From Aliamphritea ceti (GTDB lineage Bacteria > Pseudomonadota > Gammaproteobacteria > Pseudomonadales > Balneatricaceae): a stretch of DNA of 64,000 nt. Positions 1 to 8,032 of the stretch are shown here, in pieces. The stretch covers positions 5,022,001-5,086,000 of the forward strand of contig NZ_AP025282.1 of assembly GCF_024347215.1 (NCBI RefSeq), written 5' to 3'. Below the pieces are notes generated by a model that searched no databases, was not told where the DNA came from, and worked only from the letters and a program-made list of their open reading frames with translations. Positions within the stretch are counted from its first letter, which is position 1. Every line of letters begins with the position of its first letter. A program made the position numbers and the translations under genes.

Positions 1-1190
1 CTCAGGAATGGTGGTCTGCCGGAGGCATTGCGCTGCAAATGCTGGCCGATCTGACCCTGTTTAATTTGGGTCTGGCGATTCTGGTACGTCAGCAATATGT
101 CATTAATTGTCTGTTCTGGCTGTTCACCCGGGCTCCCACCAGTTGGCCGTTGTCTATCCGCTGGACACTGGGCAAAGTTTACCACTACGGTGGTTTGCAC
201 AAGGGCGGCGCACTGGCCGGTACATTATGGTTCTTCGTATTTGCCGGCAGTGCCAGTTATCAGTTCCACCAGAATCTGCCGGGTATCTCCGCCACCAGCC
301 TGGGTATTATTTATGGTTTACTGATCTTGCTGGTTCTGATCGTAGTGATGGCGCAAAAGAACATCCGCGCTAAATATCATGACAGCTTCGAGCGAACCCA
401 TCGCTTTGGCGGCTGGCTATCACTGGTATTGTTTTGGGCGCTAACGATCTCATTCATCGATGACCAGCGAGGCGCACAAAGCCTGAGTGAAGCTTTAACC
501 GGCGCCACCAGCTTCTGGATTCTGTGCCTGCTTACCGCCAGTATTATTCTGCCATGGTTGCGCCTGCGCCGGGTGCCTATACAGGTTGAAACCCCTTCCA
601 GCCATGTTGCTGTTGCCACTTTTGATCATGGTGTCACACCTTTTGCAGGGTCTTCTACCGCCATCAGTCTGAACCCGTTAATGGAATGGCATCACTTTGC
701 AAATGCGCCATCACCTGACAAAGACGGCTTCCGTCTGGTTATCTCCCGTGCCGGCGACTGGACCGGCAACTTCATCGAACAAAAACCCAGCCATGTATGG
801 GTAAAAGGTATCCCTCAGGCAGGTGTTGCCTACATTGAAGTGCTGTTCAAAAAAGTCGTTTATATCGCCACTGGTAGCGGCATTGGTCCGGTTTTGCCCC
901 ACTTGCTTGCACAGGAAGTGCCTATCCATCTGGTCTGGTCTACCCGGGATCCACGCAAAACTTATGGTGATGCACTGGTAGATGAAATTCTCGAAGCTCA
1001 GCCGGATGCACATATCTGGGATACCGACGCGGATGGTAAACCGGATCTGGTGAAGCTCGCCTATGAAGCCTGCCAGACTTACGACGCAGAAGCGGTTATC
1101 TGTATTTCAAACGAAAAGCTCACCTGGCAAGTGGTCTATGGCATGGAGAGCCGTGGTATTCCTGCTTATGGCGCCATCTGGGATTCATGA
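1..1190 (+). CDS. Membrane oxidoreductase with FNR-like NAD-binding C-terminus (5' partial)
   Basis: The reading frame is open to the left edge of the window (codons continue from base 3 ahead of the first ATG at 39), so the true start lies outside. Several hydrophobic segments occupy roughly the first 185 visible residues, with a conserved-looking LGKVYHYGGLHKGG stretch between them. The C-terminal half contains YIATGSGIGPVLPHLL, the glycine-rich nucleotide-binding loop of ferredoxin-NADP reductase folds, followed by VWSTRDPRKTYG. The combination suggests a membrane-bound ferric-reductase-like oxidoreductase; I also recall fungal TmpA-type membrane oxidoreductases with this layout. Substrate is unknown. 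It ends 13 bp before the enoyl-CoA hydratase gene and may be cotranscribed with it. Confidence 0.6.
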   Translation, partial: QEWWSAGGIALQMLADLTLFNLGLAILVRQQYVINCLFWLFTRAPTSWPLSIRWTLGKVYHYGGLHKGGALAGTLWFFVFAGSASYQFHQNLPGISATSLGIIYGLLILLVLIVVMAQKNIRAKYHDSFERTHRFGGWLSLVLFWALTISFIDDQRGAQSLSEALTGATSFWILCLLTASIILPWLRLRRVPIQVETPSSHVAVATFDHGVTPFAGSSTAISLNPLMEWHHFANAPSPDKDGFRLVISRAGDWTGNFIEQKPSHVWVKGIPQAGVAYIEVLFKKVVYIATGSGIGPVLPHLLAQEVPIHLVWSTRDPRKTYGDALVDEILEAQPDAHIWDTDADGKPDLVKLAYEACQTYDAEAVICISNEKLTWQVVYGMESRGIPAYGAIWDS

Positions 1191-1203
1191 TAAGGAGTAT
1201 GAA

Positions 1204-1992
1204 ATGTTGGAGATGATACCTAACAGCGAGAGTCCGCTATTAACAGAACGGCATGGCAAGATAGTCGTCCTGCGGCTTAATCGTCCTGCGGTTCTTAATG
1301 CCCTGAATAACCAGTTGATGCAGCTATTAGTTGCAACCTGCCAGGAACTGGACGCGGATCCAAACACTGGCTGTATGGTGCTGACAGGTACTGACCGGGC
1401 TTTCGCCGCCGGTGCCGACATCGAAGAATTAGCAGTACAGAAACATTTAAATATGTTTCAGCAAGGTTTCTTTGAACCTTGGGACCAGTTTGCCGCTCTA
1501 AGAACTCCGATTATCGCTGCAGTATCAGGCTATGCGCTTGGCGGCGGCTGCGAACTGGCCATGATGTGCGACATCATCTTTGCGGCCGATAATGCCCGCT
1601 TCGGGCAGCCGGAAGTCAAAATTGGTGTAACACCCGGCATGGGAGGCTCGCAGCGGCTGACTAAGCTAATTGGCAAATCCCGGGCAATGGACATGATTCT
1701 GACCGGTCGGATGATGCACGCAGATGAAGCCGAGCGGGCTGGGCTGGCCGCCAGGGTTGTGCCACTGGATATGCTGTTCAGTACCGCGCTGGAAGCTGCG
1801 CAGCAAATTGCCAGTTACAGCAAAGCCGTGACCATGACAGCTAAGGAAATGGTCAAACAGTCAGAGCAGACAAGCTTACACAACGGCGTATTGTTTGAAC
1901 GGCGCAGTTATTATGCGCTCTACGGCAGTGATGATCAGATCGAAGGTATGCAGGCGTTTATGGAAAAACGCCCTCCGGTATTCCAGCGGTGA
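1204..1992 (+). CDS. Enoyl-CoA hydratase (crotonase family)
   Basis: A 262-residue crotonase-fold enzyme that would hydrate trans-2-enoyl-CoA to 3-hydroxyacyl-CoA. The oxyanion-hole and CoA-binding segments are clear (AAGADIEELA near residue 70; ALGGGCELAMMCD near 111). Glu117 and Glu137 lie 20 residues apart, matching the catalytic Glu pair of true hydratases, so isomerase-only or dehalogenase relatives are less likely. The ATG at 1204 is chosen because AAGGAG at 1192-1197 sits six bases upstream; a longer in-frame opening at 1063 would overlap the preceding gene and has no such site. The partner acyl-CoA pathway is not visible here, so PaaF-like, FadB1x-like or short-chain roles are all possible. 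Confidence 0.88.
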   Translation: MLEMIPNSESPLLTERHGKIVVLRLNRPAVLNALNNQLMQLLVATCQELDADPNTGCMVLTGTDRAFAAGADIEELAVQKHLNMFQQGFFEPWDQFAALRTPIIAAVSGYALGGGCELAMMCDIIFAADNARFGQPEVKIGVTPGMGGSQRLTKLIGKSRAMDMILTGRMMHADEAERAGLAARVVPLDMLFSTALEAAQQIASYSKAVTMTAKEMVKQSEQTSLHNGVLFERRSYYALYGSDDQIEGMQAFMEKRPPVFQR

Positions 1993-2036
1993 ATGCCGGC
2001 CATTTACAGGATGTCGCCGTGAGACAGGATTTACCC

Positions 2037-2750
2037 ATGGAAAATAAGAAAATACTTATCGTCGAAGATCAGGACGAAATAGCCGACCTGCTGCAACTGC
2101 ACTTGTCAGACCTCGGTGCAGAAATTACCCGAGTCAGCGACGGCCATAGCGGTATGCGTATGGCCTGCAGCATGAACTGGGATTTGCTGATTCTGGATAT
2201 ACAGCTACCCGGCCCTTCCGGTCTGGAGATTTGCCGCAGCGTAAGACGCAACCAGAATTATGTCCCCATACTGTTACTCACTTGTCGCTCCAGCGAACTG
2301 GACCGAGTGCTGGGACTGGATCTGGGCGCAGATGATTACATCACCAAACCTTTCAGCGTTATGGAAATGATTGCCCGCATCAAAGCGATGTTTCGTCGGG
2401 TCAGCGCCATACAGAACGCTAATCCTAAACAGCAGGCCACCCTTAAACTGGGTAGGTTATCAATTGATGAAAAGCTCCATGAAGTAAAACTGGCCGGAAA
2501 AATCATCGACCTGACCGCCCGTGAGTTTGATTTGCTGCACTATTTCGCCAGCCAGCCCGGCAGAGTTTTTCGCCGTTCTGAGTTACTCGATAATGTTTGG
2601 GGCTATGGCCACGCAGGCTACGAACACACCGTCAACTCTCATATCAATCGGTTACGGGCAAAAATTGAAGCAGACTCAAATAACCCGGAAATTATCGTGA
2701 CCGTCTGGGGAGTCGGCTACAAGCTGGATACAGAGAGACTCAGCCTGTGA
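2037..2750 (+). CDS. OmpR/PhoB-family response regulator
   Basis: A 237-residue regulator with a receiver domain and a C-terminal winged-helix DNA-binding domain. The acidic pocket EDQDE is near residue 10, the phospho-acceptor is Asp54 (LLILDIQLPG) and the conserved Lys is Lys104 (DDYITKPF). The effector domain shows LTAREFDLL and the recognition region VNSHINRLRAKIE. ATG at 2037 starts the first receiver strand directly; a GTG at 1989 in frame overlaps the upstream stop and is a possible alternative. The gene overlaps the following kinase by four bases, so the pair forms a two-component system. The targets are unknown; the SBP/GGDEF-EAL pair just downstream is the nearest candidate. Confidence 0.93.
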   Translation: MENKKILIVEDQDEIADLLQLHLSDLGAEITRVSDGHSGMRMACSMNWDLLILDIQLPGPSGLEICRSVRRNQNYVPILLLTCRSSELDRVLGLDLGADDYITKPFSVMEMIARIKAMFRRVSAIQNANPKQQATLKLGRLSIDEKLHEVKLAGKIIDLTAREFDLLHYFASQPGRVFRRSELLDNVWGYGHAGYEHTVNSHINRLRAKIEADSNNPEIIVTVWGVGYKLDTERLSL

Positions 2751-4300
2751 ACCCTAAGCGCGCTATTGATACGTCGGCTGAAAGTATACAAAAAGGTCTG
2801 GTTGGCACCCTGAATACCCGGTTATCGCTGGCGCTGATGTTTATCGTTATTGCCGTGGGCGTAGCTGTCATGCTGGTTAGCCAGAACTGGATGCGTGCTT
2901 ACTACGAAGAACTGACGCAAAAACTGAATTTCAGTATCGCTATGTACGTAACCGATACTTACAGCCTGATCACCCAAAACGGCGATACTGCCCGCGTTCA
3001 GGTGGATGCTATAGAAGCGCTCGCCCAGCAGGCAATGGTGATCAATCCTCTGGCTGAAGTCTATTTACTCGACCCTCAGGGCAATATTCTCGCCCATGCC
3101 CTGCAGGATGATAACCTGGCACGCCGTAGTATTCCGCTGGCGCCGGTGAAAGCATTTATTAACGGCGACATAGAATACCCGCTACGTGGCTCCGATCCCC
3201 GCCACCTTAATGCTGAAAAAGTATTCTCCGCCGCAGAAATTCGTCAGGACGACCAGTTACAGGGATATCTGTATGTCATTCTCGGTGGCCAACTGTACGA
3301 CAACATTGAAGATGGCATTCAGGACAGTTATAGCCGATCTATGGTGTTGGTTGCTATCGCTGTCATCACGCTGGCGGCAATCCTTGCCGGCTGGCTGATC
3401 TTCCGGCTATTAGTCCGCCGTCTGGGCATGCTCAGCCTGGCCATGCATAGCTTCAGCGAACAAAACCTAGACCATTGCCCTGTTAACCAACAGCAGATAC
3501 AGGCCCCCTTGCCTAAAGATGAAATAGATTTGCTGGCACAAACTTTTGAGCGCATGTCAGAAAAAATCAGTATGCAGTTTGAGATGCTCCGGGAAGCTGA
3601 TCAGACCCGCCGAGAACTGATCAGTAACGTGTCGCACGACCTACGGACGCCGCTATCAACCATTCAGGGGTATCTGGAAACGCTGTTGATAAAGAACAGC
3701 AGCCTCAGTGAAACTGAACGGGTAGACTTCCTGCGCACCGCAATGCACAGCTCTCATCGACTGGGGCAGCTAATCCAGGATTTATTTGAGTTGTCCAAGC
3801 TGGAAGCCAAACAAATGAGCGCAGACTGCGAACGTTTTTCACTGGCGGAACTGGTTTTCGACACCATTCAGGAATTCAAACTGCAAGCTGAAGCCAAGCA
3901 AATCCATATAGAGGTGGTGAACCGGCAAAACAGCGCGTTTGTTTATGCCGATATCAGCCTGATACAACGTGTTTTTGAAAACCTGTTACGTAACGCTATC
4001 GCTTATACACCTGAGAGCGGTGAAATCCGGCTGCAGATTGAAGCGGACGCGACTCTTTCACAAGATGCCATTAAAATCAGTATCATAGATAACGGCCAGG
4101 GCATCAGCCCCGAACACCTGCCATACATCTTCGACCGCTTCTATACTCAGCAACAGGCACAAAGCACCAATACCGGTTCAACCGGGCTTGGGCTGGCCAT
4201 TGTTAAACGTATTCTGGAACTGCACAGCAGTGAAATAGAAGTACAAAGCCAGCTAAACCAGGGCAGTTGTTTCCGTTTTTCACTCCAGTCGGCCGCCTGA
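2747..4300 (+). CDS. Membrane sensor histidine kinase
   Basis: A 517-residue transmembrane kinase starting at GTG 2747, whose start codon overlaps the regulator's stop (GTGA). Transmembrane helices lie near residues 26-46 and 198-222 and enclose a periplasmic sensor of about 150 residues that I do not recognise. A HAMP-like linker follows. The HisKA motif NVSHDLRTPLST carries phospho-acceptor His297. The ATP-binding domain shows the N box around Asn416, the G1 box DNGQGISPEHL and the G2 box GSTGLGLAIV. All catalytic motifs are intact, so it should be an active partner of the upstream OmpR-type regulator. An 11-bp perfect hairpin lies 70 bp downstream. Confidence 0.92.
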   Translation: MNPKRAIDTSAESIQKGLVGTLNTRLSLALMFIVIAVGVAVMLVSQNWMRAYYEELTQKLNFSIAMYVTDTYSLITQNGDTARVQVDAIEALAQQAMVINPLAEVYLLDPQGNILAHALQDDNLARRSIPLAPVKAFINGDIEYPLRGSDPRHLNAEKVFSAAEIRQDDQLQGYLYVILGGQLYDNIEDGIQDSYSRSMVLVAIAVITLAAILAGWLIFRLLVRRLGMLSLAMHSFSEQNLDHCPVNQQQIQAPLPKDEIDLLAQTFERMSEKISMQFEMLREADQTRRELISNVSHDLRTPLSTIQGYLETLLIKNSSLSETERVDFLRTAMHSSHRLGQLIQDLFELSKLEAKQMSADCERFSLAELVFDTIQEFKLQAEAKQIHIEVVNRQNSAFVYADISLIQRVFENLLRNAIAYTPESGEIRLQIEADATLSQDAIKISIIDNGQGISPEHLPYIFDRFYTQQQAQSTNTGSTGLGLAIVKRILELHSSEIEVQSQLNQGSCFRFSLQSAA

Positions 4301-4369
4301 CACTTCCTTAAAACACTTCGGTCTTACAGGCTTTTTCTTCAAAATTTGCCTTAAAACTGGCCTCTATGA

Positions 4370-4398
4370 CTAAGGTCAACTGCCCCCGTTGACCTTAG
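4370..4398. repeat. 11-bp perfect inverted repeat overlapping a candidate promoter
   Basis: CTAAGGTCAAC (4370-4380) and GTTGACCTTAG (4388-4398) are perfect reverse complements separated by seven bases. No T-tract follows, so it does not look like an intrinsic terminator. The right arm contains TTGACC (4389-4394), a good -35 hexamer, with TATACT at 4410-4415 after 15 bp. This is consistent with an operator over the promoter of the downstream SBP/GGDEF-EAL pair. Confidence 0.5.
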
Positions 4399-4415
4399 AC
4401 GATTCTGTTTATACT
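4389..4415 (+). promoter_or_regulatory. Candidate promoter for the SBP/GGDEF-EAL operon
   Basis: TTGACC and TATACT are separated by 15 bp, slightly short of the optimum. Initiation here would give a leader of roughly 180 bases before the ATG at 4602. That leader holds two further palindromes: AGGTCTG/CAGACCT (4518-4524 and 4532-4538) and TTAAACGGTTTAA (4570-4582). Either might be a regulator site or an RNA element. Confidence 0.35.
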
Positions 4416-4569
4416 CTATCTGGCACGCAAAACTCATATAGGTTTGCGGAATTACAGTTGATGAGCTGCGAAATCAATATCTGACAGAGAGCATCAATTG
4501 TAGGAGACAAAAGGTAGAGGTCTGCAAACATCAGACCTGTGCTCAAGCTCCCGGGGGTTTCCTGAAGTA

Positions 4570-4582
4570 TTAAACGGTTTAA
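4570..4582. promoter_or_regulatory. Palindrome upstream of the SBP gene
   Basis: TTAAACGGTTTAA is a perfect dyad around a central G, 19 bases ahead of the start codon of the TRAP-type lipoprotein and just before its ribosome binding site AGGAG (4591-4595). It could be an operator; no regulator can be assigned from the sequence. Confidence 0.25.
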
Positions 4583-4601
4583 CAGTTTTTAGGAGCAATC
4601 A

Positions 4602-5678
4602 ATGAGCGTCTCCTGGTGCAAGTCGTATCTGCTGCCAGCCAGCCTGTTTGTGATTTTTAGTTTTTGTCTGAGTGGATGTATAGATCAGGAACCCGATACA
4701 ATTTCCTGGCGTTTACAAACTCAGGCGACCAAAGAAAGTATTGATTATCAGGGGCTTTTAGAACTTTCTGACAGCGTCAGTAAGATGAGTGCTGGCCGCT
4801 TACAACTGGAAATAATCCCCAGCTGTGAAGTTCCTGCCGGACCGGATATCTATAGCGCTGTACAGGAACGCCGTATCGAAATGGGTAACGGCTGGCCTAA
4901 CTGGTGGTCTGGTCAGCATCCTGCCTGGGCGTTGATGAACGCTGGTCCTTTCGACTTCATGAATCTTGATGCCTCGATGATGTTCTTTCTCGCCGGAGAA
5001 GGTACACAGCTGGCCAACACGCTATCATCTCCAGACGGTATCTTATGGCGCCCAGCCTGGTGGCCAGGTATGGAGTTTGGACTGATATCCAAAGAACCTA
5101 TTACAGGCCTTGATGACCTGCGCGAAAAGAAAGTGCGCATCGGTCCGGGGTTGCCCAGTGAAGTACTAACCGCTGCAGCCGGTGCCTATACTATCCCGCT
5201 GGTGCCGAACGAAATTCGTCCGGCGCTTGAAAATGGCGATATCGACGCCGTGGAATGGACAACCGCACGGGGCGCCTGGGATTTAGGTCTGCATGATATT
5301 GGTCAGCACGCCATTGTACCGGCAATCTGGCAGCCTTCAGTTCTGTCTGATTTTCTGATTAATCAGGCCGCCTTTGATGAGTTAGCGCCAGACTTACAAG
5401 CCATTCTTGAAGCAGCAATAAAGTCTTACACGCTGTCAGTAACCATGAAAGCCAAAGTCGCAGACTTCGAAGCTTTCAAACAATTGGCAGACAGCGGCGT
5501 CAATATAAACCGCTGGTCGCAGGAAGATATTGACCGCTGGCGTGAAGAGTCTGACAAAGTATTAGTCAAATATGCTCAGAGAGATCCAATCACTAAAGAA
5601 ATTATCGATAAGAAACGCAGCTTTAAAAAGGAATACAACCAGTACTACGACTGGTTCGGGAATTATGAGCAGCAATGA
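4602..5678 (+). CDS. TRAP-type (DctP-like) solute-binding lipoprotein, orphan
   Basis: A 358-residue periplasmic binding protein of the TRAP DctP family. The N-terminus is a lipoprotein signal with lipobox LSGC and acceptor Cys26. The ligand-domain signature KKVRIGPG, with the Arg that in the family grips a carboxylate, is followed by LVPNEIRPALENGDIDAVEW, a typical DctP stretch. The start is supported by AGGAG six bases upstream. No TRAP membrane subunits (DctQ/DctM) lie nearby. Instead the stop overlaps the start of a membrane GGDEF-EAL protein (ATGA, 5675-5678). A lipid-anchored binding protein coupled to a c-di-GMP enzyme suggests ligand sensing rather than uptake; that role is inference. 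Confidence 0.88.
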   Translation: MSVSWCKSYLLPASLFVIFSFCLSGCIDQEPDTISWRLQTQATKESIDYQGLLELSDSVSKMSAGRLQLEIIPSCEVPAGPDIYSAVQERRIEMGNGWPNWWSGQHPAWALMNAGPFDFMNLDASMMFFLAGEGTQLANTLSSPDGILWRPAWWPGMEFGLISKEPITGLDDLREKKVRIGPGLPSEVLTAAAGAYTIPLVPNEIRPALENGDIDAVEWTTARGAWDLGLHDIGQHAIVPAIWQPSVLSDFLINQAAFDELAPDLQAILEAAIKSYTLSVTMKAKVADFEAFKQLADSGVNINRWSQEDIDRWREESDKVLVKYAQRDPITKEIIDKKRSFKKEYNQYYDWFGNYEQQ

Positions 5679-7960
5679 TTAACCGCTTAACGATCCGCCT
5701 GTTCTGCATCGTTAGCCTCATAACCCTGCTGGTTATGAGTTCTTTTGTCGCTGTACGTTATGTGGCAAATGCGGAATTGATGGAGAGCACCTCCCAGGAA
5801 CGGGGCTTAGCAGTCGCCAAGCGGGTTGCTGCATCAGTAAAGCCAACTATCTGGAATATTTACAACAAATCTTACAACCGTACTTATACCTCTGAGTTTG
5901 CCGACGCTATTCTTGATGCCGAAATGGACTCTGAGTTCATTCAGGGCATCAAGGTATTCGGTAACTTCGGGCATCTCTACATGGGTAAAATCAAGCGTGA
6001 AGACGATCAGATTGAACGTTTCAACGCCGACAGTGATGACCTTATCTGGAAACAACAACCCAACCGTATCAGTTACCCCGTATCACTGGGTGCTATGACC
6101 ATCGGCCACGTTGAGGTCAGTTATTCTAATAAAGAATTCGCCGAAACCCTGCAAAGTTCTCTCTGGGTAGACATCACGCAGGTCGCTATTGTCAGCCTGT
6201 TATTCGTCGGCTCTCTTTATATTGTATTGCGGCTGGCACTGGTCTCGCCGATGCAATCACTCCAGGTAGCCCAGCACGCACTGGATGCCCTTGATGAAGC
6301 AGTATTCGTCGTCAATAAAGACGGCCATGTCATCGATATAAACCCCAGTTACACAACTATTACAAATTACAAAGAAAACGAAATACTCCACCGCCCTCCT
6401 GCCATTTATGCCACCGATCGTGCGCAGCTACCTATTTTCCAGTTTGCCGCCGAAACCCTTGAGAAAAAGCACAGTTGGGCCGGCCAGGTTGTTGGCCAGC
6501 GTAAAGACGGCAGCACCTTCCCTGGCTGGCTGAATATCAATATTGTTGAGCCAATCGACGGCGTTCTGACCGACGCAAATACCACTTATGTTGGTGTATT
6601 AACGGATATTGCAGAAAAACAGGAAGCTGAGCAAAAGCTGCATCATCTGGCGTATTTCGACACCTTGACACAAATCCCCAACCGCTACTCATTCATGCTA
6701 CGGCTGGAAGCAGACATCCACCTGGCCAGTCGCCAGACCAGCGCCCTGGCCTTGTTGTTTATTGATCTGGATAACTTCAAGTGGACCAACGACAGTTTCG
6801 GTCACGAAGCCGGCGATCTGCTACTTATCGAAATCGCCAACCGCCTGAAAGCCCGCTTACGTAAGTCTGATACCGTCTACCGCATCGGCGGCGATGAATT
6901 TACAGTCATCGTATCCAGTTATCTGGATAACGAAAGTTTGGTGCAACTGGCGGAAGATCTGGTCAATACGATAGGCAGGACCTTCTATGTCGATGAGCAT
7001 AAGATAAAGCCTGGCGCCAGCATTGGCATTTCAACCTTCCCGGGTGATGCCGCCAATGCACACGAACTGATCAAACGTGCGGATTCCGCAATGTTCCAGG
7101 CCAAAGAACAGGGACGCGGCCAGGTCTGCTTCTTCTCCTCGCATCTTGAGCAGCAACGCCAGCGCGATCAGATGATAATTGAAGGCCTCAAAGAGGCTAT
7201 CCAGGAAAACGAACTGGATCTGCATTACCAGCCTAAAGTTGTGCTGCGGCCTGACGGCTTCGACGTAATTGGCGCCGAAGCACTGCTACGCTGGCACCGG
7301 GATGGTGAAGTTGTATCAACACCAGACAGGTTCATTCCTATTGCCGAGCAAAGTAACTTAATTTGCGAGTTAGGCTACTGGGTAATTGATAAATCCTGCC
7401 AGCAAATCGCTGAATGGAAGCAACAGCAGCTTGGCCCTTTAACCATCGCTGTTAACCTGTCACCACGGCAGTTTAAAGACAGTCTGTTATGCGAATACCT
7501 GGAAGGCTGCCTGAAGAAATATAAAATTCAGCCCGGTGAGTTGGAGCTGGAAATAACCGAAAGTGCGGTCATTGAAGACATAGCGGGCTCAATTAAAACT
7601 CTCACTAAGCTACAAAGCCTGGGTATTTCAATTGCAATGGATGATTTCGGGACAGGCTATTCATCACTGGGCTATCTGAAGCAATTGCCAATTGAAGTGC
7701 TGAAGATCGACCGCTCCTTTATCAGTACTATTCCAAATCCGGATGACAATGACGCCATTGTTAAAGCAATCTTTTCAATGGCCAATGCTCTCGGCCTGGA
7801 AGTTGTTGCCGAAGGCATCGAAAACCAGCAACAGCTGGAGTTTCTCATTGCGAACAATTGTCAGGTTGGACAAGGATATTATTTCTCCCAGCCATTACCC
7901 GTCAAACAGTTCAAACGCTGGCTTACCGCACAAGCCAAACCACTGCTCAGTCAGATGTAA
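5675..7960 (+). CDS. Membrane PAS-GGDEF-EAL cyclic-di-GMP enzyme
   Basis: A 761-residue protein with transmembrane helices near residues 8-26 and 171-190, a periplasmic domain between them, a PAS domain at about 198-310, a GGDEF domain and a C-terminal EAL domain. The cyclase motif GGDEF is intact at 405-409 with the inhibitory RxxD site (Arg396-Asp399) five residues upstream. The phosphodiesterase motif EAL is at 535-537, and NLSPRQF, ELEITES, DDFGTGYSSL and AEGIE are all present. Both activities are therefore possible. It starts inside the stop of the TRAP-type binding protein, so the two are translationally coupled. It ends before a bidirectional terminator shared with the convergent BCCT gene. 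Confidence 0.93.
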   Translation: MINRLTIRLFCIVSLITLLVMSSFVAVRYVANAELMESTSQERGLAVAKRVAASVKPTIWNIYNKSYNRTYTSEFADAILDAEMDSEFIQGIKVFGNFGHLYMGKIKREDDQIERFNADSDDLIWKQQPNRISYPVSLGAMTIGHVEVSYSNKEFAETLQSSLWVDITQVAIVSLLFVGSLYIVLRLALVSPMQSLQVAQHALDALDEAVFVVNKDGHVIDINPSYTTITNYKENEILHRPPAIYATDRAQLPIFQFAAETLEKKHSWAGQVVGQRKDGSTFPGWLNINIVEPIDGVLTDANTTYVGVLTDIAEKQEAEQKLHHLAYFDTLTQIPNRYSFMLRLEADIHLASRQTSALALLFIDLDNFKWTNDSFGHEAGDLLLIEIANRLKARLRKSDTVYRIGGDEFTVIVSSYLDNESLVQLAEDLVNTIGRTFYVDEHKIKPGASIGISTFPGDAANAHELIKRADSAMFQAKEQGRGQVCFFSSHLEQQRQRDQMIIEGLKEAIQENELDLHYQPKVVLRPDGFDVIGAEALLRWHRDGEVVSTPDRFIPIAEQSNLICELGYWVIDKSCQQIAEWKQQQLGPLTIAVNLSPRQFKDSLLCEYLEGCLKKYKIQPGELELEITESAVIEDIAGSIKTLTKLQSLGISIAMDDFGTGYSSLGYLKQLPIEVLKIDRSFISTIPNPDDNDAIVKAIFSMANALGLEVVAEGIENQQQLEFLIANNCQVGQGYYFSQPLPVKQFKRWLTAQAKPLLSQM

Positions 7961-7985
7961 CTGGCTCAGCCACTTATTGCTCTAC

Positions 7986-8016
7986 AAAAAAACCATGCCC
8001 TCCGGCATGGTTTTTT
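7986..8016. terminator. Bidirectional intrinsic terminator
   Basis: CCATGCC (7993-7999) pairs with GGCATGG (8004-8010), with an A-run before and a T-run after. It lies between the convergent GGDEF-EAL and BCCT genes and can terminate both. Confidence 0.85.
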
Positions 8017-8032
8017 ATATTGCTTTCAGGCT

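Noticed and set aside
1063..1203. Longer enoyl-CoA hydratase start at 1063
   Set aside because: The extension overlaps the upstream gene out of frame and lacks a ribosome site; ATG 1204 has AAGGAG at ideal spacing.
4421..4427. TGGCACG resembling the -24 element of a sigma-54 promoter
   Set aside because: The required GC at -12 is absent at the proper spacing (ACTCAT follows), so a sigma-54 promoter is not supported.
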